A stretch of DNA of 64,000 nucleotides from Geminicoccaceae bacterium (GCA_020638465.1 JACKIM010000001.1:1145501-1209500), one strand, 5' to 3'. Positions 30,404 to 40,586 are shown, counted from the first letter of the stretch. Notes: generated by a model not told the origin, from the sequence alone. Program-made: numbers and translations.

Positions 30404-31455
30404 GTGGTAATCGCGGTGACATGGCCGCGGTTCGCGAGCATTTTCGCAATCAGGCGCTGGCCTGCGACCGGCTGGGGTCGCGCTACAATGCGAGGCTGCT
30501 GGCGCTGGCTGCCGATCGTCTGGACGAGGCTGCCGAACCCGATCGCCGGATCCTCGACTGGCCGGGCGATCCGGCGGCCGATGCGCTGGCCTTGCGCTGG
30601 ACGGGCGCACTGCATGCCCTGGTGCTGGAGGGCCGGTCGCCTTCGATGATCGATATCGACGACGATGAGGCGCTGTGGCAGGCCGTCCGTGTCCTCATGG
30701 CGGCTCACGAATCGTTCATCGGCACCTTCCTCGATCATCCACCGCAGACCAACGAGGTCGCCCGTTCCGCGGCGTTGATGCCGGGATTCCAGGTCATCCA
30801 CGCGCAGACGGGCCGGCCGCTGCGGCTGCTCGAACTCGGGTCTAGTGCCGGGTTGAACCGTCTCTGGCAGCACTGGCGCTACGAGGCCGGCCAGTGGAGC
30901 CATGGCAACCGCTCCGCTCGGGTGACCCTGCAGGTGGACTGGCAGGGTGGCCGTCCGCCCCTGGCGGACCCGGTCGTCCTTTCATCCCGTGGCGTTGATA
31001 TTCGACCTGTCGATATCATGGACCATGACCAGCGTTTGCGGCTGCGGTCCTATATCTGGCCCGATCAGCCGCTCCGGCTGCGTCGGCTCGACGGGGCCAT
31101 CGCCCAGGCGGCGGACTCCGGCATGACCGTGGAGCAGGGGGATGCCGCAGACTGGCTTGAGGCGCGGCTGGCCGAGGATCCTGATGACGGCGTCACCGTC
31201 ATTTTCCACTCGATCGTCTGGCAATACCTGCCTCCGTCCGTCCGGCGGCGCTGCCGTGCCGCCATCGAGGGGGCGGGTGAAAGCGGTCGTTCCGTTGCGT
31301 GGCTGCGCATGGAGCCGGATGAGAGTGCCAGTCATGCCGTGCTGCATCTCGATCTGTGGCCGAAACGGCGCCATTTCCATCTGGCGGACTGTCATTTCCA
31401 CGGAGCCTGGGTGCGCTGGCATGGAGAAAGGGGGCCGGGCGGCAATCGGATATAA
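30400..31455 (+). CDS. DUF2332 family protein
   Basis: 351 residues of a family without known function. Recognisable blocks are AVREHFRNQALACDRLGSR at the start, the ELGSSAGLNRLW motif near 147 (resembling a SAM-binding glycine loop) and TVIFHSIVWQYLPP near 265. The pattern suggests a Rossmann-type methyltransferase fold, but this is inference. GTG start overlapping the proB stop (GTGA) puts it in the obgE-proB operon. Confidence 0.78.
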   Translation: MSGNRGDMAAVREHFRNQALACDRLGSRYNARLLALAADRLDEAAEPDRRILDWPGDPAADALALRWTGALHALVLEGRSPSMIDIDDDEALWQAVRVLMAAHESFIGTFLDHPPQTNEVARSAALMPGFQVIHAQTGRPLRLLELGSSAGLNRLWQHWRYEAGQWSHGNRSARVTLQVDWQGGRPPLADPVVLSSRGVDIRPVDIMDHDQRLRLRSYIWPDQPLRLRRLDGAIAQAADSGMTVEQGDAADWLEARLAEDPDDGVTVIFHSIVWQYLPPSVRRRCRAAIEGAGESGRSVAWLRMEPDESASHAVLHLDLWPKRRHFHLADCHFHGAWVRWHGERGPGGNRI

Positions 31456-31580
31456 TCATATCTTGGTTTTGGAATGTGACGATTTGTTCCAGTCAAATAT
31501 CTTGGATCGCCCCTTTGTATCTGGTCTCATTGCAGATAGAGATTGTCTCTTGCATGAGACGGGTGAGATCCGCCCTGTCC

Positions 31581-31594
31581 TTGAGCCAGATCAA
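31581..31594 (+). promoter_or_regulatory. FNR/FixK-type box upstream of ccoG
   Basis: TTGAGCCAGATCAA contains the TTGA-N6-TCAA core of the FNR/FixK consensus TTGAT-N4-ATCAA with one mismatch in the outer half-site. It ends 60 bp before the ccoG ATG. Low-oxygen activation of ccoGHI would be expected; binding is inferred. Confidence 0.55.
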
Positions 31595-31654
31595 TGAAGT
31601 CATCTGCGGTTACGCGCAGGGCATCCCTGTTGGCGCCACCTGTATGGAAGTTCC

Positions 31655-33106
31655 ATGGACGAAGCCGTCACGATCGAACAGGTCGAATCCCGCAAGGAGC
31701 AGCGTGATTCGAAGCTCTACCGAGGGCGGGTCGAGGTCTATGCCCGCTCGGTGAAGGGCAAGTTCAGGCGCATCAAGTGGGCCGTGCTCACGGCGCTGCT
31801 GGCGCTTTATTACATTGCACCGTGGATTCGCTGGGAACGGCCGGGCGCCGCGCCCGATCAGGCGATCCTTGCCGATTTTACTACGCGGCGGCTGTATTTC
31901 TTCTGGATCGAGATCTGGCCGCAGGAGGTCTACTACCTCACGGGCATCCTCATGCTCGCGGCCTTCGGGCTGTTTCTCGCCACCGCCCTGTTCGGCCGCC
32001 TGTGGTGCGGCTTCACCTGCCCGCAGACCGTATGGACGGACCTGTTCATGATGGTGGAGCGCTGGATCGAGGGCGACCGCAACGTCCGCATGCGCTTCGA
32101 CAAGGCGCCCTGGACAGCACGGAAACTGCGCAAGCGCATCCTGAAGCACGCGGTCTGGCTGTTCATCGCATTCTGGACCGGCGGCGCGTGGATCATGTAC
32201 TTCAACGATGCGCCGACGGTGACGGTCGATTTCTGGACCGGAAATGCCGGTCTTTCCGTGTATTTCTTCACCTTCCTGTTCACCGCAACGACCTACCTGC
32301 TGGCAGGGCACGCCCGCGAACAGGTGTGCACATACATGTGTCCGTGGCCGCGCATCCAGGGCTCGCTGGTCGACGAGGACACCATGGCGGTGACCTACGA
32401 GGCCTGGCGTGGCGAGCCGCGCGGCAAGCACAAGAAGGGCGAGGACTGGGAAGGACGCGGGGATTGCGTGTCCTGCCGCCAGTGCGTGGCCGTCTGTCCC
32501 ATGGGCATCGACATCCGTGACGGCTTCCAGCTCGAATGCATCGGCTGCGGCCTGTGCATCGACGCGTGCAACAGCGTGATGGAAAAGGTCGACCGCCCGC
32601 GGAATCTCATCGCCTATGACAGCGAACGGAACCAGGAGCTGCGCGCCGAGGGAAAGCCTTCGGAAAACCACCTTGTCCGTGCGCGGACGGTCCTCTACGC
32701 GGCAATTCTGGCATTGGTGGCCATGGTCATGCTGGCGGCACTCGTCACGCGCAAGACATCCGACGTCAACATCCTTCCCGAGCGCAACCCCCTGTTCGTG
32801 CTGCTCGCCGATGGCAGCATCCGCAACGCCTACACGTTGAAGATCATGAACAAGGAGAATACGGACCGGACCTTCGAGCTGACCGTGCCGGGGCTTGACG
32901 ACGCGAGGCTGGAAAAGCTGGGGGATACCGAACCTTCGAGATCCGTCGAGATGGTTGTGCCCATGGACGGTGTCGGTACCTACAAGGTGATGGTGATCCT
33001 GCCCAGAAAGGACATCGAGGGCCATTCCATGGATCTGGATTTCGTTCTGACGGACAAGGCGACCGGCGACAGCACCCTCCATGCGACGGTATTCAGGGGG
33101 CCATGA
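31655..33106 (+). CDS. ccoG: CcoG/FixG, cbb3 oxidase assembly ferredoxin-like membrane protein
   Basis: 483 residues. Membrane spans near 42-60, 85-110, 160-180, 195-215 and 340-365; a cysteine pair at LWCGFTCPQ and CTYMCPWPR; then two 4Fe-4S ferredoxin motifs CVSCRQCVAVCP and CIGCGLCIDACN (about 270-310), and a C-terminal Ig-like periplasmic domain. CcoG is reported to reduce copper for insertion into cbb3 oxidase. Heads ccoG-ccoH-ccoI, overlapping ccoH by ATGA. No structural ccoNOQP genes are in the window. Confidence 0.94.
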   Translation: MDEAVTIEQVESRKEQRDSKLYRGRVEVYARSVKGKFRRIKWAVLTALLALYYIAPWIRWERPGAAPDQAILADFTTRRLYFFWIEIWPQEVYYLTGILMLAAFGLFLATALFGRLWCGFTCPQTVWTDLFMMVERWIEGDRNVRMRFDKAPWTARKLRKRILKHAVWLFIAFWTGGAWIMYFNDAPTVTVDFWTGNAGLSVYFFTFLFTATTYLLAGHAREQVCTYMCPWPRIQGSLVDEDTMAVTYEAWRGEPRGKHKKGEDWEGRGDCVSCRQCVAVCPMGIDIRDGFQLECIGCGLCIDACNSVMEKVDRPRNLIAYDSERNQELRAEGKPSENHLVRARTVLYAAILALVAMVMLAALVTRKTSDVNILPERNPLFVLLADGSIRNAYTLKIMNKENTDRTFELTVPGLDDARLEKLGDTEPSRSVEMVVPMDGVGTYKVMVILPRKDIEGHSMDLDFVLTDKATGDSTLHATVFRGP

Positions 33107-33591
33107 CGGTGGAACGGGAACGGCAGCGCGGCTGGTGGATTCCCTGGCTGTTCGTCGGCCTGTTCGGTGTGGTGCTGGTCGCCAACGGTACGATGATCTT
33201 CTATGCGGCCAATAGCTGGACGGGTCTCGCGACGACCGGGTCGTATGAAAAAGGGTTGAAATACAACGAGAATCTTGCTGCGGCGGAAGCCCAGGACGAA
33301 CTGGGATGGGATTTCGCCCTTGAGGTGAAGCTGGATCAGGGCCTGACCGGCCACCTGCTCGTCCAGCTGCGGGACCTTGAGGGCCAGCCGCTCAATGACG
33401 CCGACATCGAGGTGAAGTTCGAACGTCCCACCCATGAGGGCGACGATTTCAGCGTGGTCCCCGCCTTCGTCGGCCAGGGAAGGTACGAGGCTGAATTTAC
33501 CGCGACGATGGCCGGTATATGGAACACGCACACCGTCATTCGCCGTGGCGATGACTTTCTTGTGCGTGACGGCCGTCACGTGCTGCGCTGA
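33103..33591 (+). CDS. ccoH: CcoH/FixH, cbb3 oxidase assembly protein
   Basis: 162 residues: one N-terminal membrane span (WIPWLFVGLFGVVLVANGTM, about 12-31), then the conserved SWTGLATTGSYEKGLKYNE segment and a periplasmic beta domain. FixH is needed for stable assembly of cbb3 oxidase. Its stop TGA overlaps the ccoI start (TGATG). Confidence 0.9.
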   Translation: MTVERERQRGWWIPWLFVGLFGVVLVANGTMIFYAANSWTGLATTGSYEKGLKYNENLAAAEAQDELGWDFALEVKLDQGLTGHLLVQLRDLEGQPLNDADIEVKFERPTHEGDDFSVVPAFVGQGRYEAEFTATMAGIWNTHTVIRRGDDFLVRDGRHVLR

Positions 33592-35759
33592 TGGCCACGG
33601 TCATCCCGCGGGCGGTCGACCCGAAACCCTTCATCCAGTCGACGGAGGGGAAGACCGCCCACCGCCTTCACCTCATGGTGGAAGGGGTTCATTGCGGCGG
33701 TTGCGTGCGCAAGATCGAGAAGGCGCTGTCCGGGCTCCCCGGTGTCGATCAGGCACGGGTGAATCTCACGACCCGGCGGCTCACCGTCGGCTGGCACGGC
33801 GATCCCGCCATCGGCCAGCGGGTCACCGAAACGGTCCGGGATCTGGGTTATGGCGCCGTGCCGTTCGATCCCGAACGGCTGGGGGCCATCGACCAGTCCC
33901 ATGAGAAGTACCTGCTGCGCTGTCTTGCCGTGGCAGGCTTCGCCGCCTCCAATGTCATGCTGCTGGCCGTGTCCGTCTGGGCCGGTCATTTCGAGGGCAT
34001 GGGCGAGGCGACCCGCGCGTTCCTCCACTGGTTCGAAGCCCTCGTGACCCTGCCGGCCGTGGCCTACGCTGGACGACCATTCTTCCGGTCGGCGATATCG
34101 GTCCTGCGCAACGGGCACACCAACATGGACGTGCCCATCAGCCTGGCCCTGCTGCTGGCCTGCGGCATGAGCCTGCTGGAGACCGTCACCGGTGGCGAGC
34201 ATGTCTATTTCGACAGTGCGGTGACGTTGCTCTTCTTCCTGCTCGTCGGCCGCTATCTCGACACACGGGCACGGGGCAGCGCACGCGCCGCTGCCCAGCG
34301 GCTGCTGGCCATTGGCGCCAAGGCCGTGACCCGGATCGCCGCAGACGGCTCGACGCAGGCGGTGCGATCGGAAGATCTGGTCAAGGGAGACCGGATCCTG
34401 ATCGCCACCGGCGAACGCATCGGCGCCGACGGGGTCCTGCTCTCCGGGCATGCCGAACTCGACATGAGCACGATTTCGGGGGAAAGCGCGCCCTTGGGGA
34501 TCGTTTCGGGCGAGCGGATGTTCGCCGGGACGATCAATCTCGGTGCCGCCGTGGAAATGCGGGTGACATCGGCCGGCGAGGGGACGCTGCTTGCCGAGAT
34601 CGTGCGCATGATGGAGATGGCCGAACAGAAACGCGGCCGGTTCGTCAGCCTGGCTGACCGGGTGGCCGGTTTCTACGCGCCGGCGGTCCACAGTCTCGCT
34701 GCGGTGGCCTTCCTGTACTGGTGGCTGATCGGCGGGCTTGGCTGGCAGGAATCGCTGCTGATAGCGGTCGCCGTGCTGGTCGTCACCTGTCCCTGCGCCC
34801 TGGGCCTTGCCGTTCCGGCCGTGCAGGTCGTGGCGAGCGGCCGTCTGATGCGCCAGGGGATCCTGCTCAAGTCGGCAACCGCACTTGAGCGCCTCGCCGA
34901 TATCGACCGGGTCGTGTTCGACAAGACCGGGACGCTGACGGAAGGGGTGCTGGAACTGGAGCGGCCCGTCGATGACGAGGCATTGCGCATTGCTGCCGGA
35001 ATGGCCGCGAATTCGACGCATCCGCTCGCGCGGGCCGTCGCGGCGGCCTGCCCCGATGCACCGCGGTTGAAGCCGGTGCGGGAAATTGCCGGGTCGGGGC
35101 TGGTCCATGACGATGTCCGGCTTGGCCGGGCGGGTTTTGCCGGTCCCGACGTCGAGGGCGGCGATGAGCCGGAATTGTGGCTCGACCGTCCGGGACATGA
35201 GCCGGTGCGGTTCGTCTTTTCGGACCGGGTGCGCGATGATGCCGCACTGGTGGTCGATGCGCTGGCCGGGCGCGGGCTCGGCGTGGCCATGCTGTCGGGC
35301 GACCGGGAGCCGGTGGCGGCAGCCGTTGCCCGGGAGGTCGGCATCGGGGACTACGAGGCGCGCTGCACGCCCGCCGACAAGGTCCGGGCGCTTCAGGATG
35401 AGGCGGATGCCGGGCATCGGGTCATGATGGTGGGCGATGGTCTCAACGATGCGCCGGCATTGGCTGCTGCCCATGTCTCCGTGTCTCCGACGAGCGCGGC
35501 GGATATCAGCCAGATGGCTGCCGACGTTGTCTTCCAGGGGCGGCACCTTTCCCCGATTATGGAATTACTTGGTGTGGCACGAAGTTCGCGGCGGCTGGTC
35601 CTTCAGAATCTCGTCATGGCCTTCGGCTACAACGCGATAACCATACCGCTGGCGATGGCGGGATATGTCACGCCACTTCTGGCAGCCATTGCCATGTCGA
35701 CAAGTTCCATCGTCGTTGTTTCCAATGCTCTCCGATTGTCGAGAATTTCTATACATTGA
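33591..35759 (+). CDS. ccoI: CcoI/FixI copper-exporting P1B-type ATPase
   Basis: 722 residues. N-terminal heavy-metal domain with [12 protein letters not shown] (CxxC near 36-39), an actuator TGES-like SGESAP, the ion-channel motif CPCALG near 402, phosphorylation site DKTGTLT near 440, and the hinge [10 protein letters not shown]. CcoI moves copper across the membrane for CuB of cbb3 oxidase. Normally ccoS follows; here the next gene is cysK and no small ccoS ORF is visible. The stop codon lies inside the putative cysK -35 box. Confidence 0.93.
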   Translation: MATVIPRAVDPKPFIQSTEGKTAHRLHLMVEGVHCGGCVRKIEKALSGLPGVDQARVNLTTRRLTVGWHGDPAIGQRVTETVRDLGYGAVPFDPERLGAIDQSHEKYLLRCLAVAGFAASNVMLLAVSVWAGHFEGMGEATRAFLHWFEALVTLPAVAYAGRPFFRSAISVLRNGHTNMDVPISLALLLACGMSLLETVTGGEHVYFDSAVTLLFFLLVGRYLDTRARGSARAAAQRLLAIGAKAVTRIAADGSTQAVRSEDLVKGDRILIATGERIGADGVLLSGHAELDMSTISGESAPLGIVSGERMFAGTINLGAAVEMRVTSAGEGTLLAEIVRMMEMAEQKRGRFVSLADRVAGFYAPAVHSLAAVAFLYWWLIGGLGWQESLLIAVAVLVVTCPCALGLAVPAVQVVASGRLMRQGILLKSATALERLADIDRVVFDKTGTLTEGVLELERPVDDEALRIAAGMAANSTHPLARAVAAACPDAPRLKPVREIAGSGLVHDDVRLGRAGFAGPDVEGGDEPELWLDRPGHEPVRFVFSDRVRDDAALVVDALAGRGLGVAMLSGDREPVAAAVAREVGIGDYEARCTPADKVRALQDEADAGHRVMMVGDGLNDAPALAAAHVSVSPTSAADISQMAADVVFQGRHLSPIMELLGVARSSRRLVLQNLVMAFGYNAITIPLAMAGYVTPLLAAIAMSTSSIVVVSNALRLSRISIH

Positions 35760-35785
35760 CACTTGTACCGAATTTCCGGTCTATC
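35756..35785 (+). promoter_or_regulatory. Possible cysK promoter
   Basis: TTGACA at 35756-35761 overlaps the ccoI TGA stop; after 18 bases comes TCTATC (35780-35785). This would give cysK its own transcript, independent of ccoGHI. The spacing is slightly long and the -10 imperfect. Confidence 0.4.
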
Positions 35786-35814
35786 TTGATACCGAGAAGT
35801 TTGGAGGAACGAGC

Positions 35815-36786
35815 ATGAATAACCAGCCGACCCGCCTCGACGAACCCGGCCGCGGCCGCATCTACGACAGCATCGCCGAAACGGTGGGCAATACTCCGCT
35901 CGTTCGCGTGCCGCGGTTCAGCGGGGAACGGGGGCTGAGGGCTGATCTTCTGCTCAAGCTGGAGTTCTTCAACCCGCTGGCGAGCGTGAAGGATCGCATC
36001 GGCCTGTCGATGATCGATGCGATGGAAGCCGAGGGGCTGCTCAAGCCCGGTGGAACGATCGTCGAGCCGACGTCCGGAAATACCGGCATTGCCCTGGCGT
36101 TCATGTGCGCGTCGCGTGGTTATCGGCTCATTCTGACCATGCCGGAGTCGATGTCCGTCGAACGGCGCAAGATGCTTCGGTTCCTTGGGGCGGAGATCGA
36201 ACTCACGCCGCGCGAGAAGGGCATGAAGGGGGCCATCGACCGGGCGAGGGAACTGCTGCGCGAGATCGATGGCTCGATCATGCCCGGGCAGTTCGAGAAT
36301 CCGGCCAATCCAGCCATTCACCGCCATACGACCGCTCTGGAGATCTGGAACGATACCGGCGGCAAGGTCGATGCCGTGGTCAGTGGTGTCGGCACCGGCG
36401 GCACGCTCACCGGCTGCGGTCAGGTGCTCAAGGAGAAGAAGCCGGACCTCAGGATGATCGCCGTCGAGCCCGAAGCGAGTCCGGTCCTTTCGGGCGGCAA
36501 CCCTGCGCCCCACATGATCCAGGGGATCGGTGCCGGCTTCATTCCCGATATTCTCGATACCGATCTTATCGACGAAGTGGTCAAGATTGCCAACGAAACC
36601 GCGCTGCAGACCTCGCGTGAACTGGCAAGACTCGAGGGAATTCCGGCCGGCATCAGCTCCGGCGCGGCGGTGGCGGCGGCCTGCGAAGTCGCCGAGCGCC
36701 CGGAGATGGAGGGCAAGATGGTTGTCGTTATCGTCCCGTCCTTCGCGGAGCGCTACATCACGACTGCACTTTTCGAGGGGTATTGA
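35815..36786 (+). CDS. cysK: Cysteine synthase A (O-acetylserine sulfhydrylase)
   Basis: 323 residues, PLP fold type II. The PLP Lys is in [11 protein letters not shown], the substrate loop is [11 protein letters not shown], and the phosphate loop is [10 protein letters not shown]. The C-terminal SSGAAVAAA block is present. It makes cysteine from O-acetylserine and sulfide. The ATG at 35815 ([10 protein letters not shown]) has GGAGG at 35803. The N-terminus is slightly longer than the usual family start. Confidence 0.94.
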   Translation: MNNQPTRLDEPGRGRIYDSIAETVGNTPLVRVPRFSGERGLRADLLLKLEFFNPLASVKDRIGLSMIDAMEAEGLLKPGGTIVEPTSGNTGIALAFMCASRGYRLILTMPESMSVERRKMLRFLGAEIELTPREKGMKGAIDRARELLREIDGSIMPGQFENPANPAIHRHTTALEIWNDTGGKVDAVVSGVGTGGTLTGCGQVLKEKKPDLRMIAVEPEASPVLSGGNPAPHMIQGIGAGFIPDILDTDLIDEVVKIANETALQTSRELARLEGIPAGISSGAAVAAACEVAERPEMEGKMVVVIVPSFAERYITTALFEGY

Positions 36787-36872
36787 CCGGTTGATCTGCA
36801 TCAACGCCATGATGTGACCCCGCAGCCAGACTCACGAACCGGGTTCGTGTCGACCAGGAGGACGTAAGCCGT

Positions 36873-38072
36873 ATGGACCAGAACGACCGCACGCCTGTGG
36901 AGGCCGAAGCGCCGAAGCTCAAGGATACAACCGACGCCGGCGGGGCGTCCAACGGCAGCGCTCCGTCTGTGGTTGCAGGCACCGCCGAGACAGGGAGCGA
37001 ACCTGCCGTCGCCCGTGAAACCGGCAAGTCTGCCAAGGCTACTACGCCCAAATCGGGGAAAGTTGCCAAAAGTAGAAAATCTGCCGGACCTTCCGTTGCG
37101 GCTGATGGGAGCGGGAAGGATGGTGCGATTGCTGTCGACGGCGAACCGCCTGCGGCAGGGGAAGGCAGCCGTGCCCATGTGCTGGCGGAAATGCGCCGCG
37201 ATCCTGCACTCATCCGGAGAATGTTTGAAACAGGGGAATATCCCTATCATTCGAAGATCCGCCGGAGGACCTACGAAAAGCAGAAGGCCGAACTTCAGGT
37301 CGAGCTGCTGAAGGCGCAGGCCTGGATCAAGGACACGCAGCAGAAGGTCGTGCTGCTGTTCGAGGGGCGCGACGCTGCCGGCAAGGGCGGCACGATCAAG
37401 CGTTTCATGGAGCACCTCAATCCGCGCGGCGCCAAGGTCATTGCCCTGGAAAAGCCGTCCGAGCGCGAGAAGACCCAGTGGTTCTTCCAGCGCTACATCC
37501 AGCACCTGCCGGCCGGCGGCGAAATCGTCATGTTCGACCGCTCGTGGTACAACCGGGCCGGCGTGGAGCGGGTCATGGGCTTCTGCACGGCCAACGAGTA
37601 CCTCGAATTCATGCGCCAGTGCCCCGAGGTCGAGCGAATGCTCGTGCGCAGCGGGATCTGGATGTTCAAGTACTGGTTCTCGGTGACCCAGGAAGAGCAG
37701 TCGCGCCGCTTCGCCGCCCGCGAGCACGACCCGCTCAAGCAGTGGAAGCTGTCGCCCATGGATCGCGCCTCGATGGATCGCTGGCCCGAATATACCGAGG
37801 CCAAGGAAGCGATGTTCTTCTACACCGACATCGCCGACGCGCCCTGGACCATCATCAAGTCCGACGACAAGAAGCGCGCACGGCTCGAAACCATGCGCCA
37901 CTTCCTCAATGTGCTGCCTTATCCGGACAAGAACTTTCACCTCATCCACGAGCCGGATCCGCTGATCGTCGGGCACAGCGAGCACGTGATCGGCCGTAGC
38001 GAGAACGTGCTCGTGAATAGCCAGCACCCCGACAAGCGCAAGGCGAACGCCGACGGGGTCAGCAAATCCTGA
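36873..38072 (+). CDS. ppk2: Polyphosphate kinase 2
   Basis: 399 residues. The first ~100 are a low-complexity Ala/Gly/Ser/Lys tail, probably disordered. The PPK2 domain follows: Walker A LLFEGRDAAGKGGTIKRF near 163-180, the EKPSEREKTQWFFQRYI lid region and Walker B EIVMFDRSWYNRAGVE. Members use polyphosphate to make GTP/ATP from NDPs, or the reverse. GGAGGA precedes the ATG. Its last 14 bases overlap the end of the convergent monooxygenase gene. Confidence 0.92.
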   Translation: MDQNDRTPVEAEAPKLKDTTDAGGASNGSAPSVVAGTAETGSEPAVARETGKSAKATTPKSGKVAKSRKSAGPSVAADGSGKDGAIAVDGEPPAAGEGSRAHVLAEMRRDPALIRRMFETGEYPYHSKIRRRTYEKQKAELQVELLKAQAWIKDTQQKVVLLFEGRDAAGKGGTIKRFMEHLNPRGAKVIALEKPSEREKTQWFFQRYIQHLPAGGEIVMFDRSWYNRAGVERVMGFCTANEYLEFMRQCPEVERMLVRSGIWMFKYWFSVTQEEQSRRFAAREHDPLKQWKLSPMDRASMDRWPEYTEAKEAMFFYTDIADAPWTIIKSDDKKRARLETMRHFLNVLPYPDKNFHLIHEPDPLIVGHSEHVIGRSENVLVNSQHPDKRKANADGVSKS

Positions 38073-39648
38073 ACCCGCGATAACCCTCGGCTGCCACCCT
38101 GTCGCAGATCTCGCGATAGGGCGGGCAGCCGACATAGGGCATGAACACCCGCGGCTTGCCGGGAATATTGGCCCCGAGATACCAGCTGTTGCAGGTGGGG
38201 TAGAGGGTACGGCCGGCCACCTCCCGCACGTGTTCGACCCACTGCGCCTCGGCGTCGGCCTCCGCCTCGATCCGTGTCCGGCCATCCGATGCCAGCGCCG
38301 CCAGACAGTCGCTCACCCATTCGACATGCTGCTCGATCGACGCCAGCATGTTGCTCAGCACCGACGGGCTGCCCGGTCCGGTGATGGTGAAGAGGTTGGG
38401 GAATCCCTCCACCATCAGGCCCAGATAGCTCACCGGCCCTTCGCTCCACTTCTGCTTCAGCGTCCGCCCGCCGGTACCCTCGATGCGAATGCGATCCAGG
38501 CTGCCGGTCATCGCATCGAAGCCGGTGGCAAAGACGATGTCGTCCAGCTCGAAGGTCCGCCCGCCGGCCACCAGCCCGCCCTCGGTGATCCGTCCGATTG
38601 GCGCTTGCGAAATGTCGACCAGTTCCACATGGGGAAGGTTGAACGTCTCGTAATAGCCGGTGTCGACGCACAGCCGCTTGCAGCCGATCACGCTCGCGGG
38701 CGTCAGCCGTTCGGCCACCTGCGGGTCCTTCACCGCCTGGGCGATCTTGCGCCTGATGAAGTTGCCGGCCAGTTCGTTGGACCGCGGGTTCGTCAACTGG
38801 TCGGCGAAGCAGTTGTTGAACGACAGCCCGCCCAGCTGCCAGCGATCCTCGTAGACCTGCTCGCGCTCCGCATCGTCGACCTCCAGCGCGGATCGCGGAT
38901 CGAAGGGGAAATCGATGTAGTTGCGGCGCATCCGCGCCCGTGCCCGGATCTCGGCGTAATGCGCCTTCATCTCCGCCTGCTCGTCCTCGCCGAGCGGACG
39001 GTTGCGCGCCGGAACAATGAAGTTGGGCGTGCGCTGGAACACCGTGAGGCGCGCCGCCTCCTCCGCGATCACCGGGATCGACTGCACGGCCGAAGACCCC
39101 GTTCCGATCACGCCCACCCGCCGGCCGGTGAAATCAATCTTCTCATGCGGCCATTCGCCGGTATGGAAGACGCGTCCGCCGAAACTGTCCAGCCCCTCCA
39201 TTGTCGGGCGATTGGGAGACGACAGGCAGCCCGTGGCAAGGATCAGGAAGCGGGCATCGAGCGCCAGACCCTGCGCGTCGACATGCCAGAGGTTCCCGTC
39301 GTCGTCGAACCGGGCCCGCTCCACCCGTGTCGAGAAGGTGATGTCCCGACGCAGATCGAACCGTTCGGCCACATGTCGCGCATAGTCGAGAATCTCCGGT
39401 TGTGACGCAAACCGCTCGCTCCACTCCCACTCCTGCTCAAGCGCCTTGTCGAAGGAATAGGAATATTCGAGACTCTGGATATCGCATCGCGCGCCCGGAT
39501 AGCGGTTCCAGTACCATGTCCCGCCGACATCGTCTCCGGCCTCGATCACACGGGCGGTCATGCCCAGGCCGCGCAGCCGATGCAGCATGTAGAGCCCTGA
39601 AAATCCCGCCCCGACAATCACGGCATCAAACGCGTGTCGCTCAACCAA
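38059..39648 (-). CDS. Baeyer-Villiger-type flavin monooxygenase
   Basis: 529 residues. FAD-binding AVIVGAGFSGLYML at the start, the type I BVMO fingerprint FGGRVFHTGEWPH near 155-167, the NADPH site GVIGTGSSAVQ, and the second ATG-type motif VFATGFDAMTG. It fits cyclohexanone/steroid-type Baeyer-Villiger monooxygenases, which insert oxygen next to ketones; the substrate cannot be told. It stands alone, convergent on ppk2 with overlapping stop regions. Confidence 0.88.
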   Translation of the reverse strand: MVERHAFDAVIVGAGFSGLYMLHRLRGLGMTARVIEAGDDVGGTWYWNRYPGARCDIQSLEYSYSFDKALEQEWEWSERFASQPEILDYARHVAERFDLRRDITFSTRVERARFDDDGNLWHVDAQGLALDARFLILATGCLSSPNRPTMEGLDSFGGRVFHTGEWPHEKIDFTGRRVGVIGTGSSAVQSIPVIAEEAARLTVFQRTPNFIVPARNRPLGEDEQAEMKAHYAEIRARARMRRNYIDFPFDPRSALEVDDAEREQVYEDRWQLGGLSFNNCFADQLTNPRSNELAGNFIRRKIAQAVKDPQVAERLTPASVIGCKRLCVDTGYYETFNLPHVELVDISQAPIGRITEGGLVAGGRTFELDDIVFATGFDAMTGSLDRIRIEGTGGRTLKQKWSEGPVSYLGLMVEGFPNLFTITGPGSPSVLSNMLASIEQHVEWVSDCLAALASDGRTRIEAEADAEAQWVEHVREVAGRTLYPTCNSWYLGANIPGKPRVFMPYVGCPPYREICDRVAAEGYRGFRIC

Positions 39649-39797
39649 GTGAATTCCTCCCCGAATTCATAACTCCGACACCGGTATCCTAGCAGCATCG
39701 GCAGGGCATGCGATCCTTGAGGAAGGAAAGGGAGGAAGAAAAAGGGAGGTCCTACAATTACACTATTTTCATTGTAAAATAACCCCGCACGAAGGCG

Positions 39798-40586
39798 TCA
39801 GGGGATGCCGGAGAGCGATTTTCCGAATACCGGGTGGGGTTTGCAGACCGGCAGCGGCCGCAGCGTTGGCACGGGCGGCACAGGCGGCGGCGGCAGGTCG
39901 GGGAAATCGCCGGGCGGAAGCGCGCGGATCAGGCGCAGTTCGTCCGGCGCGAAGATGGCAAACGCTCCCGCCTGCGGGGTCGTCATCATCGCGTCGAGGA
40001 TATGCTCGTGGAGACTTTTCAGCAGGCGGGACCGTCCCCTGGCGCGGAGCCTTTCCTCCTCGCTGCGGGATTTCCTCGCCCTTGCGGGTTTCGCCGCTCC
40101 GGGAGTGTCCTTCGTGAGCGACCATGGCACCGGGCAGACATCCGGCACGTCGATCCCTCTGGCCACCGACTTCAGCAGCGAGGTGATGACATTCCCCATT
40201 CCCCTGCGTCCGGCACGATCCAGCCATGCCCTTTCGGCACCATCCGCCGATGCGACGGATTGCGCCAGGGAGTTGTCCTGCAACTGGCGGAACCAGTCGC
40301 GGGAGTGAAACAGCAGCAGACGGTGGAGGATCACCCGGAGGCCATGACCACCATGTGGGGATAGTCCCGCCCGCATCGCCGACAGGACACCCGCCACATG
40401 CGGCAGATGTTCCAGCCCGTCGACCTCCGCCACATCAAGCCGGACCTGCGGCCCCGACAGCACCCCGCGCCGCCCGGTCGCCACCAGCCAGCACACCTTC
40501 AGGAAACGAACCGCGCCCCAGCGAAAGACCCGGCCGGCGAGTTTGCGCGGCAATATGGGGAGAGACGTGGTGGGGGTGTGGGACAT
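39798..40586 (-). CDS. Hypothetical protein
   Basis: 262 residues, no recognised family. Basic N-terminus (LPRKLAGRVFRWGAVRFLK), a Leu-rich middle (HRLLLFHSRDWFRQLQ), an Arg/Lys/Glu stretch (ARARKSRSEEERLRARGR) and a Pro-rich tail (DLPPPPVPPVPTLRPL). The start region has no Shine-Dalgarno (pyrimidine-rich CCTCCCCCC). Several plus-strand frames are also open here, so coding on this strand is favoured only by length and composition. Confidence 0.42.
   Translation of the reverse strand: MSHTPTTSLPILPRKLAGRVFRWGAVRFLKVCWLVATGRRGVLSGPQVRLDVAEVDGLEHLPHVAGVLSAMRAGLSPHGGHGLRVILHRLLLFHSRDWFRQLQDNSLAQSVASADGAERAWLDRAGRRGMGNVITSLLKSVARGIDVPDVCPVPWSLTKDTPGAAKPARARKSRSEEERLRARGRSRLLKSLHEHILDAMMTTPQAGAFAIFAPDELRLIRALPPGDFPDLPPPPVPPVPTLRPLPVCKPHPVFGKSLSGIP

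Noticed and set aside
33576..35546. Minus-strand frame of 656 codons opposite ccoI
   Set aside because: Antisense shadow; ccoI motifs are unambiguous.
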